Shown: one piece after another, positions 7,575 through 16,512 of the stretch | How positions within the stretch are numbered: position 1 is the stretch's first letter | How the letters are laid out: each line of letters opens with the position of its first letter | Source: Myxococcales bacterium | Lineage (GTDB): Bacteria > Lernaellota > Lernaellaia > Lernaellales > Lernaellaceae | Length of the DNA: 45,677 nt | Assembly (NCBI GenBank): GCA_012517325.1 | Contig: JAAYVF010000098.1 | Location: 1-45,677 of the forward strand | Direction of reading: 5' to 3' | The notes under the pieces: generated by a model | Databases searched by the model: none | Seen by the model: only the letters and a program-made list of their open reading frames with translations | Told to the model about the DNA's origin: nothing | Translations under genes and position numbers: made by a program

Positions 7575-7603
7575 ACGATAAAGGTCTTTGCGGCGCAAGT
7601 CAA
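7575..7603 (-). promoter_or_regulatory. Promoter of the thioredoxin-like lipoprotein gene
   Basis: On the minus strand TTGACT (complement of 7598-7603) and TATCGT (complement of 7575-7580) are 17 bases apart. This is a good sigma70-type match 32 bases upstream of the ATG. The opposite strand of the same gap must also carry the polysaccharide operon promoter; TTGACC at 7610-7615 is a possible -35 but its -10 (CAAACT) is poor. Confidence 0.6.
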
Positions 7604-7670
7604 TTTCGCTTGACCGGCCCGGAATCGTTGCGCAAACTGCATCCGAATATCAAGAAAGCGCGCGCGCCGC

Positions 7671-8567
7671 ATGGAAAATCCGAACCTCTCCGTCGTCATC
7701 GCCGCCTATCAAGCCGGCGCCACGATCGGCCGCACGGTCGATTCGGTCCGGGCCTGCTTGGGCGGCGAGCGGCTGCAGATCATCGTCGCCGACGACGGCA
7801 GCGACGACGACACCCGCGACCAGGCAGCGCGCCCGGGGGTCGAAATCCTCGCCCTCCCCCACGTCGGCCGGCCCGCCGCGCTCAACGCCGGCCTTGCCGC
7901 CGCCCGGGGCGAGATCGTGCTGTTCACCGATGCCGACTGCGTCGTGCCGTACTCCTGGATCGAGGATCTATTGGACGACCTCAAAGACGTCGACGGCGTC
8001 GGCGGCAACCTGCTGCCGAGCCGCCTGACCGCCGTCGAACTGGCGAAGGTGCTGCGCTACGTGCAGGAATTCGAGCGGAACTACGAACTGGCGGGCGAAT
8101 ACCCCGGCATCTGCCTCAACGGCAACAACATGGCCCTGCGCCTCGAAGCGTTGCGGAAGGTGGGCGGCTTCGACGAGACCTTTCTGCACGGCGCCGACGC
8201 CGACCTGACCCGGCGGCTCCTGGCGGCCGGCTGCCGGTTGCGGCGCACGGTCCAGGCGCAGGTCACTCACCTCAAGGTGGACGATTTCCGTTCGTTTCTG
8301 CGCACGATGTGGCGGCGCGGCAGCACGGTGAAATTCGGGCTGAAGAGCGGCGAGGAGAACTGGGGCACGATGTTGCGGGCCCTGTGTCTCTCGCCCTGGA
8401 AATGGTTGCTGATCGATTTCCGGCGCGCGCCGCGCCTGGCCATCCTGGGTCCGGAAGCGACCGGCGGGCGGGCCTGGTTGGCGCCGCTGGTCAATTTCGC
8501 GGGCGGCATCGTCAACGCGCTGGGGCGCATCCACTACTATCGGCGGTTTCGGCGGGGCGTTCGATGA
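7671..8567 (+). CDS. Family 2 glycosyltransferase
   Basis: A GT-A-fold glycosyltransferase of 298 residues that would transfer a sugar from a nucleotide donor to a growing lipid-linked glycan at the cytoplasmic membrane face. It shows the N-terminal LSVVIAAYQAG strand, VADDGSDDDT (39-48) and the metal-binding DxD at Asp87-Ala-Asp89 in LFTDADC. ICLNGNNMALR and the GADADLTRRL segment resemble the acceptor-side motifs of the family. It is the first gene of the 14-gene plus-strand operon, and its stop overlaps the wzx start (ATGA). No transmembrane helices are obvious. Donor and linkage cannot be read from sequence. Confidence 0.9.
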   Translation: MENPNLSVVIAAYQAGATIGRTVDSVRACLGGERLQIIVADDGSDDDTRDQAARPGVEILALPHVGRPAALNAGLAAARGEIVLFTDADCVVPYSWIEDLLDDLKDVDGVGGNLLPSRLTAVELAKVLRYVQEFERNYELAGEYPGICLNGNNMALRLEALRKVGGFDETFLHGADADLTRRLLAAGCRLRRTVQAQVTHLKVDDFRSFLRTMWRRGSTVKFGLKSGEENWGTMLRALCLSPWKWLLIDFRRAPRLAILGPEATGGRAWLAPLVNFAGGIVNALGRIHYYRRFRRGVR

Positions 8568-10009
8568 GCCTGGTCCGCAAAGCCGCCGGCGCCGCGTTCT
8601 GGGTCGCCTTCGCGACCTACGCCGGGCAGTTGATCACCTTCCTGGCCAACATCGCCCTGATGCGCCTAATCGCGCCCGAAGCGTTCGGCGTGCTGTCGCT
8701 GGCGACCTTTTTCTGCACCCTGGCCCGTAAGCTGGTTGGGTTCGGCTTCAATCACGCGCTGATCCACAAGCAGGACGACCTGGACACCGCCGCCGGGACG
8801 CACTTCGCGCTCAACCTCGCCAGCGCCGCCGTGGTAATGCTGACGGCCTTCGCGGCGTATCCGGCGGTCGCGCACTATTACGACCGGTTGACCGCCCTGG
8901 TGCTGATCGGCGTGTCGGTCGGCGCCGCCTTCGAAAGCGCCAGCTTCACGCCGCGGATCATGCTGGAAAAGCAGGTCGAGTTCCGCGGGCTGATGCTGCT
9001 CAACCTCGCTATCAACCTGACGGTCAACGGGCTGGCGGTCGGCGCCGCCTGGCTGTGGCCGAACGTGTGGGTGCTGGCGTTTCGCGTGGCCGGCGCCCAG
9101 GCGATCGAAGCGATCGGCTATTGGAAACTCAACGCCGGACTGAAGCTGCAACGGCCGACCCGCGACATGGCCCGGTGGTTTCTGCGCTTCGGGTCGCCGC
9201 TGTGGCTGGCGGGCCTGGCGACCTTCGCGGTGCTGCAGTTCGACGACTTCCTGGTCGGCACGATGATCGACGAAAAGGCGCTCGGTTTTTACAGTCGCGC
9301 TTACGCCCTGGCCGTGCTGCCCACGACGATGGTCGGCCACATCGTGGCGCGCGTCGCCTTTCCCATCTACAGCCAGTTGCAGCGCGACAAGAACAAGCTG
9401 TCGGAAGCCTTCACCCTGGTGATGCGGCTGATCGTGCTGTTTTCGGGGCCCGCCGCCCTGGGCCTGGCCTATTGCGCGCCGGAATTCGTGGCGGTGGTCT
9501 TCGGCGAAACCTGGCGGCCGATGGCCTCGCTGGTCCGTTACCTGCTGCTGTACGAGGTGCTGCGGCCGATGTTCGACGACGTGGGCGAACTGTTCACGGC
9601 GATCGGCGAGCCGCGCAAGATCAGCCGCATCCAGGTGGCCCAGGCGATCGCGGTGGTCGTTCTGACGCCGCCGCTGGTCTATTTTTTCGCGGCCAAGGGC
9701 GCGGCGCTGTCGGTCGGGCTGGTGATGCTGCTGGGCGTGATCCTGGCATACCGGGATCTGCGCCCGCATGTTATATTCGACTTCTGGGGCGTCCTGGTCC
9801 TACCGTTGGTGTTGTGCCTGGGAGCGGCGGGACTGTCGGCCCTGGTTTTGTCCCTCTGGCAACCGGCCGGCGAGGTGACCCGGCTGATCGCGAAAATCGT
9901 GTTGTTCGGCGGGTTCACCGTCTTGTTGCTCGGATTGGCGCAAGGCCGGCGGTTGCGGCGGGAATACGGCGAAATTAAAAATCGTTTAACGAAACGGGAA
10001 GCGGTTTGA
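8564..10009 (+). CDS. wzx: Wzx-type polysaccharide flippase
   Basis: A 481-residue polytopic membrane protein of the MOP/polysaccharide-transport superfamily, closest in character to WzxC-like exporters. It begins SLVRKAAGAAFWVAF and shows about 12-14 hydrophobic segments, with LMRLIAPEAFGVLSLATFF (about residues 27-45) typical of the family's first helices. It would flip lipid-linked repeat units to the periplasmic side. The ATG at 8564 overlaps the preceding stop; an open frame reaches far upstream but only this start yields a proper N-terminus. Its TGA overlaps the TTG of the next gene. Confidence 0.9.
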   Translation: MSLVRKAAGAAFWVAFATYAGQLITFLANIALMRLIAPEAFGVLSLATFFCTLARKLVGFGFNHALIHKQDDLDTAAGTHFALNLASAAVVMLTAFAAYPAVAHYYDRLTALVLIGVSVGAAFESASFTPRIMLEKQVEFRGLMLLNLAINLTVNGLAVGAAWLWPNVWVLAFRVAGAQAIEAIGYWKLNAGLKLQRPTRDMARWFLRFGSPLWLAGLATFAVLQFDDFLVGTMIDEKALGFYSRAYALAVLPTTMVGHIVARVAFPIYSQLQRDKNKLSEAFTLVMRLIVLFSGPAALGLAYCAPEFVAVVFGETWRPMASLVRYLLLYEVLRPMFDDVGELFTAIGEPRKISRIQVAQAIAVVVLTPPLVYFFAAKGAALSVGLVMLLGVILAYRDLRPHVIFDFWGVLVLPLVLCLGAAGLSALVLSLWQPAGEVTRLIAKIVLFGGFTVLLLGLAQGRRLRREYGEIKNRLTKREAV

Positions 10010-10584
10010 AAACGTTGGATGTCGGTTGCGGCGGCAATAAAACGCCCGGCGCGTTCGGGGTGGATCTTTATCCCTTTCCCGGCGTGGACCTGACGCACGA
10101 CCTGGACCGGACACCGTGGCCGCTCGCCGACAACCAGTTCGACCGGATCGTCGCGTCGCACGTCATCGAGCATCTGCAAGATCCCGTCGCGTTCATGAAC
10201 GAGATCCACCGCGTCGCCAAGCCCGGCGCCGTCGTCGAACTGGTGACACCGCACTTTTCCAACCGTTGCGCCTACGCCGACCCGACGCACCGGCGTGCCC
10301 TGAGCGCGCGGGCCTTCGACTTTTTCACCGGCACGCCGCCCCGCCGGCCGGGCCGCCTGGCGGTGCTGGGCAATTATCTGTTCGAACACCGCTACGAGTA
10401 CCCACGCCTGCCGAGCGTCGCGCCGTTCAGTCCCGTGCGCCTGCATTTGTCGTTCAGCCGGATCTTTCGCCTGACGGGCATCGCCTGGCTCGCCAACCGC
10501 TTCCTCGATTTTTACGAATTTTACGGCGCCTGGTTGCTGCCGGCCCGCGACCTTCACCTGACCCTGCGGGTGGAGAAATCCTGA
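10006..10584 (+). CDS. SAM-dependent methyltransferase
   Basis: A class I methyltransferase-like protein of 192 residues. The SAM-binding motif I is at the very N-terminus (LDVGCGGNK, about 4-12), followed by an acidic strand end (GVDLYPF) and HVIEHLQDPVAFMNEIHRV, typical of methyltransferase 11-like domains. The start is TTG at 10006, overlapping the wzx stop (TTGA); no better in-frame ATG exists before motif I. Within a glycan operon it probably methylates a sugar or caps a chain, but small-molecule targets cannot be excluded. The C-terminal 70 residues are rich in aromatic residues and have no motif I recognise. Confidence 0.85.
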   Translation: MKTLDVGCGGNKTPGAFGVDLYPFPGVDLTHDLDRTPWPLADNQFDRIVASHVIEHLQDPVAFMNEIHRVAKPGAVVELVTPHFSNRCAYADPTHRRALSARAFDFFTGTPPRRPGRLAVLGNYLFEHRYEYPRLPSVAPFSPVRLHLSFSRIFRLTGIAWLANRFLDFYEFYGAWLLPARDLHLTLRVEKS

Positions 10585-10586
10585 CC

Positions 10587-11621
10587 ATGGACCGGCGACG
10601 TTTCGGCTCCCAGGTCGTCTACTTTTCCGACACCACCGGCGGCGGCTGGGCGGGCCTTGCGCTGCGCCTGCGTCTGGCCGGCGACAAGGGACCGGTCCGG
10701 CTGGCGGCCGACGTCCGCCGCAAGTGGCACCGCCGTTTTCGCCCGCACGAACCGCTGCCGTTCGCGCAGGCGATTCACCTCGAGGTGACCAACGCCTGCA
10801 ATTTGCGCTGCGTCATGTGCCCGCGGCAGTTCATGGATCGTCCGGTGGGGCGGATGGACCGGGAGCGGTTCGGCGAGATCGCGCGGCAGTTGAAAACGCA
10901 ACGCGACTGGATCGAATCGGTCGCGCTGATGGGCCTGGGCGAACCCTTTTTGCACCCGGAGTTGCTCGACCTGGGCCGGATCGCCAAGGAAGCCGGCCTG
11001 CACCGGCTATACACGAGCACCAACGCGACGCTGCTGAGCGAAAGCCGCGTCGCGGAATTGCTCGCCGCCGACGTGTTCGACCAGCTCATCCTGTCGGTGG
11101 ACGGCGATCGGGCGACCTACGAGAAAGTCCGCCCCGGTTGCGCCTACGAGGTCGTCGAAGCCGGAGTCGAGCGGCTGCTCGCGGCGAAACGGCAGCGCGG
11201 CGCGCGGCGGCCGGCCATCGAACTGCAAATCCTGCTGATGGACCAGACCGAGGCGGAGATCGAAGACTTCTGCGCCCGCTGGGTGCCGCTGCTGGGCTCG
11301 CGCGACCGCATCCTCATCAAGGAAGTCGACACCTTCGGCGGCCAGGTCGACGACCGCCGCACCGCCGCGCACCGTCACCTCGAACCGGCGGAGCGTTTTG
11401 CCTGCCGCCAACTCTGGAAGGATCTGGCGGTTAGTTGGGACGGGCGCGTCACGGTGTGCTGCAAGGACGTGCTGTACAAGCTGGCGGTCGGCAACGTGAA
11501 CGAAACGCCGCTGGCCGAACTCTGGCGGTCAGCGCGTTGGGAAACCATCCGCCGCCTGCACCTGGAAAAACGCTGGGACGAACTGGACCCCTGCCGCGAT
11601 TGCCTGGAGTGGTGGATTTGA
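10587..11621 (+). CDS. Radical SAM protein with SPASM-like C-terminus
   Basis: A 344-residue radical SAM enzyme. The [4Fe-4S]/SAM motif is CNLRCVMC (Cys71, Cys75, Cys78), followed by the GLGEPFLHPEL segment (about 117-127). Further cysteines near the C-terminus (Cys273, the pair Cys291-292, Cys336 and Cys339) look like a SPASM or twitch region able to bind an auxiliary cluster. Proteins of this type modify peptides, sugars or other small molecules; which applies here is unknown. The ATG at 10587 is 2 bases after the methyltransferase stop. Placement between a methyltransferase and glycosyltransferases suggests a sugar or carrier modification in the same pathway (inference). Confidence 0.88.
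   Translation: MDRRRFGSQVVYFSDTTGGGWAGLALRLRLAGDKGPVRLAADVRRKWHRRFRPHEPLPFAQAIHLEVTNACNLRCVMCPRQFMDRPVGRMDRERFGEIARQLKTQRDWIESVALMGLGEPFLHPELLDLGRIAKEAGLHRLYTSTNATLLSESRVAELLAADVFDQLILSVDGDRATYEKVRPGCAYEVVEAGVERLLAAKRQRGARRPAIELQILLMDQTEAEIEDFCARWVPLLGSRDRILIKEVDTFGGQVDDRRTAAHRHLEPAERFACRQLWKDLAVSWDGRVTVCCKDVLYKLAVGNVNETPLAELWRSARWETIRRLHLEKRWDELDPCRDCLEWWI
11606..11620 (+). promoter_or_regulatory. Ribosome site supporting a TTG start
   Basis: GGAG at 11606-11609 lies 8 bases from TTG at 11618 but only 2 bases from the alternative in-frame GTG at 11612. The TTG also overlaps the preceding TGA, like the TTG at 10006, so TTG is the better start for the following glycosyltransferase. Confidence 0.5.
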
Positions 11622-12820
11622 ACGCGCCGATCCTGCACGTCACCGACGCCTTTCCGCCCGAACGGGGCGGCGTCGAACGCGTCGTCGAGGAACTGGCCGC
11701 CGCGCAGGTCCGCGCCGGCCGCCGCGTGCAGGTGCTGACCAAGGCAGTCGCCGGAGCCCCGGCGCGCGAGGTCCGCGCCGACGGCGTGGAGGTTTTTCGC
11801 TATCCGTTCGCGGCGCGGCCGACTCCCTGGAAATACCTGACCAGCATCCGCGCCAGTCGCCGGCTGGCGCGGCAAATCGACCGCGAATCGCCGCCGGCCC
11901 TGGTGCATTTTCACCTGACGCTCTCGGCCCAGGGGCCGCTCGACCTTTGGCGAGGACGCAAACCGCTGGTCTATAGTTTTTACGGGCCTTGGCACGCGGA
12001 ATTCGCCGTCGAGGCCGAGGAAATCCGGCGCGCCGCGGGCGGGCTTTACCGCGCCTATCTGGACGAGCAAATGGCCTGGCAGCGCCGCCGGCAAATCCGC
12101 CTGTTGCGCGCGGTCGATCGGGTCGCGGTGCTCAGCGAATTCAGTCGCGGCTGGGTCGGCCAACTGGCCCCCGAACGCGCGGCGGACGCGGTGCGGATTC
12201 CGGGCGGCATCGACCCGGATCGTTTCACCCCCGATGCGGTGCCGGCGATCGATTGGCGCTCCGGCGCGGATTTCGTGGTGTTGACGGTTCGCCGCCTGGC
12301 ACGCCGCATGGGGCTGGATCTTTTGCTGGCGGCGGTCGCCGAATTGAAAACCCGCGGCCTGGCGGTTCGCTGCCTGATCGCCGGCGGCGGGCCCTTGCGC
12401 CGCGAGTTGGAGGAGCAGGCCGAACAACTGGGCATCACCGCGCAGGTTTGCTTTTTGGGCTTCGTGCCGGACGAACAATTGCAGGGCCTGTACCGCGCGG
12501 CCGACCTGTTCGTCGTGCCGTCCCGCGCCGAGGAAAATTTCGGCCTCATCGTTTTGGAGGCCGCCGCTTGCGGCGTTCCGGTGGCGGCGACGCCGGTCGG
12601 TTCGCTGCCCGAAATGCTGGCGGCGGTCGCGTCGCCCTACCAGGCGCGCGAAACGACGGCCACGGCGCTGGCCGAGGTGATCGAACGCGCGGCGCGGGAA
12701 CGCGAACCGCAGGCGCGCACCTGCCGCGAAATCGTTTCGCCGCGACTTCGCCGCGAGTATTCCTGGCCGCGGATCGCCGCGGAATTCGACCGGGTTTACG
12801 CCGGCCTGGGGGTCGACTGA
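11618..12820 (+). CDS. Family 4-type glycosyltransferase
   Basis: A GT-B-fold retaining glycosyltransferase of 400 residues. The N-terminal acceptor domain opens with ILHVTDAFPPERGGVERVV, including the Gly-Gly-x-Glu element of GT4 enzymes. The C-terminal donor domain has LIAGGGPLRREL, the LGFVPDEQL loop and SRAEENFGLIVLEAAACG, with the E-x7-E motif typical of nucleotide-sugar binding. It is predicted to be cytoplasmic and peripheral. It overlaps its neighbours at both ends: TTGA at the start, and its last base A12820 is the first base of the next ATG. Donor sugar not identifiable. Confidence 0.92.
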   Translation: MNAPILHVTDAFPPERGGVERVVEELAAAQVRAGRRVQVLTKAVAGAPAREVRADGVEVFRYPFAARPTPWKYLTSIRASRRLARQIDRESPPALVHFHLTLSAQGPLDLWRGRKPLVYSFYGPWHAEFAVEAEEIRRAAGGLYRAYLDEQMAWQRRRQIRLLRAVDRVAVLSEFSRGWVGQLAPERAADAVRIPGGIDPDRFTPDAVPAIDWRSGADFVVLTVRRLARRMGLDLLLAAVAELKTRGLAVRCLIAGGGPLRRELEEQAEQLGITAQVCFLGFVPDEQLQGLYRAADLFVVPSRAEENFGLIVLEAAACGVPVAATPVGSLPEMLAAVASPYQARETTATALAEVIERAAREREPQARTCREIVSPRLRREYSWPRIAAEFDRVYAGLGVD

Positions 12821-13932
12821 TGCGCGTCGCCGTGCTGGGCCATACCTACATCGTCCGCGCCAATCGCGGCAAATATCGCGCGCTGGAGCGCCGCGGCCAT
12901 CAGGTGCTGCTGTGTTCGCCGCGCCTCTGGCGGGAGACCGATTTCGGCCTGCGCACGTTCGAGAGCGACGATCGCCTGGACGCCGCCGCCTTTTCCTGTC
13001 CGTTCCACGGCCGGGTGCGCCGTTATTGGTATCCGCGCGGCGAACTGCTGGCGGCGCTGCGCGGCTGGCGGCCCGACGCCCTCGTGGCGGAAACCGAGCC
13101 CGGCGGCTTGGCGGCGCTGGAAGCCGTGTGGGCGGCGACCCGCCTGGGGCTGCCTTTGCTGCCGTTCTCATGGGAGAATCTGCCGTTGACGGGTTGGTCG
13201 CGCCTGGCGGCGCTGCCGGTTTATCGCGCCGCGCGCCGGTTGCTCGTCGGTTCGGGGGGAGCGGCGCTAGTCGCCCGCCGCGCCGGGTATCGCGGTCCGC
13301 TCACCGTGATCCCGCAGGTCGGGGTGGATCCGGCGCGGATTCCGCCGCGCCGCGCCGCCGGCCCCGCGTCGCCGCCGACGGTGCTGTTTCTCGGCCGGTT
13401 GGATCGTAAAAAAGGCGCCGACCTGCTGCTCGACGCCCTGGCGGCGGCGCCGGCCTGGCGCGGCCTGATCATCGGCGACGGCGCCGAACGCGGCAATCTC
13501 GAAGCGCACGCCGCCCGCCTGCGGCTGGGCGATCGGGTGACTTTTCGCGCGGCCGTTTCCCACGAGGAGGTGCCGGCCGTGCTGACCGGCGCCGACGCCC
13601 TGGCGCTGCCCAGCCGCACCGTTCCCGGGTGGGCCGAGCAATTCGGCCACGTCCTGGCGTGGGCGATGGCGGCCGGGTTGCCGATCGTCGCCAGCCGTTG
13701 CGGCGCGATCCCGGAAGTGGTCGGCGACGCCGGCCTGCTCTGCGCCGAGAACGCGGCGCCGGAGCTGGCGGCGGCGCTCGAGCGGTTGACCGACGGCGCG
13801 ACGTGGCGCCAACTGGCGGAAAACGGCCGGCGCCGCGCGGCGGCGCGGTTTACCGATGAAGCCGTGGCGGCGCGGTTGGAACAAGCGCTGCGGCTGGCGT
13901 GGGAGAGGAACGATGCCGACTTCGGCCTCTGA
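12820..13932 (+). CDS. Family 4-type glycosyltransferase
   Basis: A 370-residue GT-B glycosyltransferase. The N-terminus MRVAVLGHTYIVRANRGK is characteristic of a group of GT4-like enzymes found in polysaccharide clusters. The donor domain shows VLFLGRLDRKKGADLLLDA, a glycine-rich LIIGDGAER turn and the EQFGHVLAWAMAAGLPIVAS stretch, in which the usual second Glu of the E-x7-E pair is replaced by a non-acidic residue. That variation is seen in subfamilies and does not by itself imply inactivity. The start shares a base with the preceding stop, and the C-terminus overlaps the wzy start by 20 bases. Confidence 0.88.
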   Translation: MRVAVLGHTYIVRANRGKYRALERRGHQVLLCSPRLWRETDFGLRTFESDDRLDAAAFSCPFHGRVRRYWYPRGELLAALRGWRPDALVAETEPGGLAALEAVWAATRLGLPLLPFSWENLPLTGWSRLAALPVYRAARRLLVGSGGAALVARRAGYRGPLTVIPQVGVDPARIPPRRAAGPASPPTVLFLGRLDRKKGADLLLDALAAAPAWRGLIIGDGAERGNLEAHAARLRLGDRVTFRAAVSHEEVPAVLTGADALALPSRTVPGWAEQFGHVLAWAMAAGLPIVASRCGAIPEVVGDAGLLCAENAAPELAAALERLTDGATWRQLAENGRRRAAARFTDEAVAARLEQALRLAWERNDADFGL

Positions 13933-15427
13933 AGACCTGATTCGCCGCATCGTCACGCATCGCAACACGCGCGAAGTGATGGGCGCGATGCTGGGCATCG
14001 CCCTGGCCTGGATTGTCGGCAAGAGCATCGCCGGCGAAAAATTCGGCTTTCTGATCGCCCTGCTGGGCGCCACCGTTTTCCTGCTGGCCTTCTTCAACCG
14101 CCATTCGATCGTCGTGCTTTTCCCGATCGCCATCGCGCTGCCGAACATCGGGCTGGACATCCCCGGCCCCTGGGCCATCACGGTGGAGGACGCCTTCGTC
14201 CTGCTGACCTTCAGCGGTTACCTGACGCGTTCGATCATCAACCGGCAGTTCATCATTCCGCGCGACGACCGCATCGCCCTGCCGTTTCTCTTGTTCGTCA
14301 TGATCGCCATCCTGTGCATCACCAAGGTCGCCTGGGTCAGCCCCAACAACATTTTGTTCAACAGCAAGGAGCTGATGCGGCTGACGATGCTCGCCCTGTT
14401 TTACATCATGCTGGTCGACGTGCTCGACAGCCCCGAGCAGATTTTGCGGCTGGTCAAATGGCTGCTGGTCTGGGCGCTGTGGATGGCCGGGATCAGCTAC
14501 TACATCTACTTCACGCATTCGCCCTTCTGGTATTACATCCTGACGATGAACCCGGCCTACATTTTCCTGCGCACGAAGATCCTGCGCATGATCAGCATCG
14601 CCGGATCAACCAGCTACACCGGCATCTACTACGCCTCGATCCTCTCGCTGGCGACCCACTATCTGCCGCTGTTCCGCGACAAGGGCCGCCGGGTCTGGGG
14701 CTGGCTGCTGTTGCTGCTGATCCTGTCGTGCATCGTTCTGACCTTCAACCGCGGCACCTGGGTCGGCATTCTTATCGGCCTCTCGGTGCTGTCCATGAAG
14801 GGCTACATCAGCCGCCGGCGGGTCGTCGTGATGACGCTGCTGCTGGCGGGCATCACCGTACTGATGACCACCTCGCTGTTCGGCCAGATCGACGTCGAAC
14901 AGCAAGTCGTCGATTTCGTCCACTACTCGCGCAGCAGCGCGGAATCGCGACTCGTGCGCTGGGTCAGCGCCATCAACGTGATCCTCGAACACCCGCTGAT
15001 GGGCGTGGGGTACAACAACTACGCCTTCGTTTACGGGCATTACTCGATGTACGAGGGCGTCAGTTCGATGTACGGCAGCCCGCACAACATGTTCGTCGAC
15101 GTCATCACCGGTACCGGCTTTCTGGGCTTCGGCGTCTTCATGACCCTGATCGTCCGCCTCTGGCGCCAGATGGCGGCCAACCTCCGGGCGGCGCTGACGC
15201 CCGACATGGCGCGGCTGTCGCGCGGGATTTTTCTGGCCTACCTGATCTTCCTGGGCAGCGGCCTGTTCGATTCCTTTTTATTCAAGCCGCACCACAGCTC
15301 GTACCTGATCGTCGCCATCTGGGCGATGAGTACCGCGATCCACCGCCTGCGCATCGGCTACTACCCCGAACATTCGATCGTCCTGGCCGCCGAGTCGCCG
15401 CCGGCCGCCGAGGAGCCGAAGCCGTGA
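13913..15427 (+). CDS. wzy: Wzy/O-antigen ligase-family membrane protein
   Basis: A 504-residue polytopic membrane protein of the Wzy_C (O-antigen ligase/polymerase) family. It has at least ten hydrophobic segments. The family motifs are LTFNRGTWVGILIGL before the large periplasmic loop, HPLMGVGYNNYAF after it, and SPHNMFVDVITGTGFLGFG further on. Such proteins polymerise lipid-linked repeats or ligate glycan to lipid A core; with a Wzx in the same operon, polymerase is the more likely role, but sequence alone cannot separate the two. GAGAGGA at 13903-13909 precedes the ATG, inside the end of the upstream gene. Confidence 0.88.
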   Translation: MPTSASEDLIRRIVTHRNTREVMGAMLGIALAWIVGKSIAGEKFGFLIALLGATVFLLAFFNRHSIVVLFPIAIALPNIGLDIPGPWAITVEDAFVLLTFSGYLTRSIINRQFIIPRDDRIALPFLLFVMIAILCITKVAWVSPNNILFNSKELMRLTMLALFYIMLVDVLDSPEQILRLVKWLLVWALWMAGISYYIYFTHSPFWYYILTMNPAYIFLRTKILRMISIAGSTSYTGIYYASILSLATHYLPLFRDKGRRVWGWLLLLLILSCIVLTFNRGTWVGILIGLSVLSMKGYISRRRVVVMTLLLAGITVLMTTSLFGQIDVEQQVVDFVHYSRSSAESRLVRWVSAINVILEHPLMGVGYNNYAFVYGHYSMYEGVSSMYGSPHNMFVDVITGTGFLGFGVFMTLIVRLWRQMAANLRAALTPDMARLSRGIFLAYLIFLGSGLFDSFLFKPHHSSYLIVAIWAMSTAIHRLRIGYYPEHSIVLAAESPPAAEEPKP

Positions 15428-16512
15428 GCGCGGGCTACCGGCTTTTTTCGCTGGCCGGCGCGCTGGCCGGGCCGCGGGTGCGCCGCCGCGCCGCCGGTTT
15501 TTCACCCGCCGCGATCCGGCGGATTTGGGTTCATAAGCCCGATCACCTGGGCGACGCCCTGCTGGCCAGGCCGGCGCTGGCCGCACTGCGCGCCGCTTAC
15601 CCGCAAGCGGAAATCGTTTTCGCCTGCCACCCGCCGGCCGCAGCGCTCCTCGCGGCCGACGTTCTCGGTTATCGCCTCGAGCCCTGGGACAGCCCGTTCC
15701 TGGGCGGCGGCGGCAGTTGGCTGAAGTACCGGGCCGCCGTCCGCCGCCGGTCGCCCGATTTGCTGATCAACCTGCGTCATGACGTGCGCGACATTCTGCT
15801 GTGCACCGCCTGCCGCCCGCGGTTTCTCGCGACCTACGATCACGAAGGCACCGGTCGGCTGGCGACGCATCCCGGCCGGCCGCCGGAAGAAGCAAAGCCC
15901 GAGGCCGACAACCACTTGTCCCTGCTGGCCGAAACGCTGCGGATCGCCCCGGCGACGGTGCCCCCGCTGCCGCTGACCCCGGCCGCCCAGACGGCCGCCG
16001 CGGTTTGGGATTCCCTGCCCGGCGACGGGCCGCGGATCGTTTTGCACGCGGCGGCGCGCACGCCCGCCAAGCTGTGGCCGGCTGCCCATTGGCGCGCCCT
16101 GCTCGGCCTGCTGGCCGAGCGCACCCGCGCCCGGCTGGCGTTCATCGGCGGCGGCGACGACCGGCCTTTCAATCAAATCATTCTTCACGGCCAGAACGGC
16201 CGCGCGGCCGATTGGGCCGGGCGGTTCGACCTCGCCCAGACCGCCGGGATCGTCGCGGCGGCCGATCTGCTGATCGGCGTCGATTCCGGACCGGGCCACC
16301 TGGCGAAAGCGGTCGGCACGCCGGTCGTCACGCTGATGAGCGGCACCAACGTGGCGCCGCGGTGGGCGCCCGACCCAGCGCGGGCGCTGGCCCACCCGGT
16401 CGCCTGCGCGCCGTGCCGGAAGGAACGTTGCCCGGTCGCCGGCCATCCCTGCCTGCGCGACCTGACGCCCGCCGAGGTGTTGGGGGCGGTGGAACGGTGG
16501 TGGCGCACATGA
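15424..16512 (+). CDS. Family 9 glycosyltransferase (heptosyltransferase-like)
   Basis: A GT9-family protein of 362 residues, related to heptosyltransferases such as WaaC/WaaF. Marker segments are IWVHKPDHLGDALLARPAL near the N-terminus, LLIGVDSGPGHLAKAVGTP in the donor domain, and a C-terminal cysteine group (ACAPCRKERCPV...PCLRDL) typical of many GT9 proteins. The start is GTG at 15424 overlapping the wzy stop (GTGA). In an O-antigen/exopolysaccharide operon it could add heptose or another sugar; GT9 specificity is not predictable here. It overlaps the next ATG by 4 bases. Confidence 0.9.
   Translation: MSAGYRLFSLAGALAGPRVRRRAAGFSPAAIRRIWVHKPDHLGDALLARPALAALRAAYPQAEIVFACHPPAAALLAADVLGYRLEPWDSPFLGGGGSWLKYRAAVRRRSPDLLINLRHDVRDILLCTACRPRFLATYDHEGTGRLATHPGRPPEEAKPEADNHLSLLAETLRIAPATVPPLPLTPAAQTAAAVWDSLPGDGPRIVLHAAARTPAKLWPAAHWRALLGLLAERTRARLAFIGGGDDRPFNQIILHGQNGRAADWAGRFDLAQTAGIVAAADLLIGVDSGPGHLAKAVGTPVVTLMSGTNVAPRWAPDPARALAHPVACAPCRKERCPVAGHPCLRDLTPAEVLGAVERWWRT

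Noticed and set aside
6131-8563. Long N-terminal extension of the Wzx frame
   Set aside because: The extension runs antisense to the thioredoxin-like lipoprotein and through the GT2 gene; the flippase begins at the ATGA overlap at 8564.
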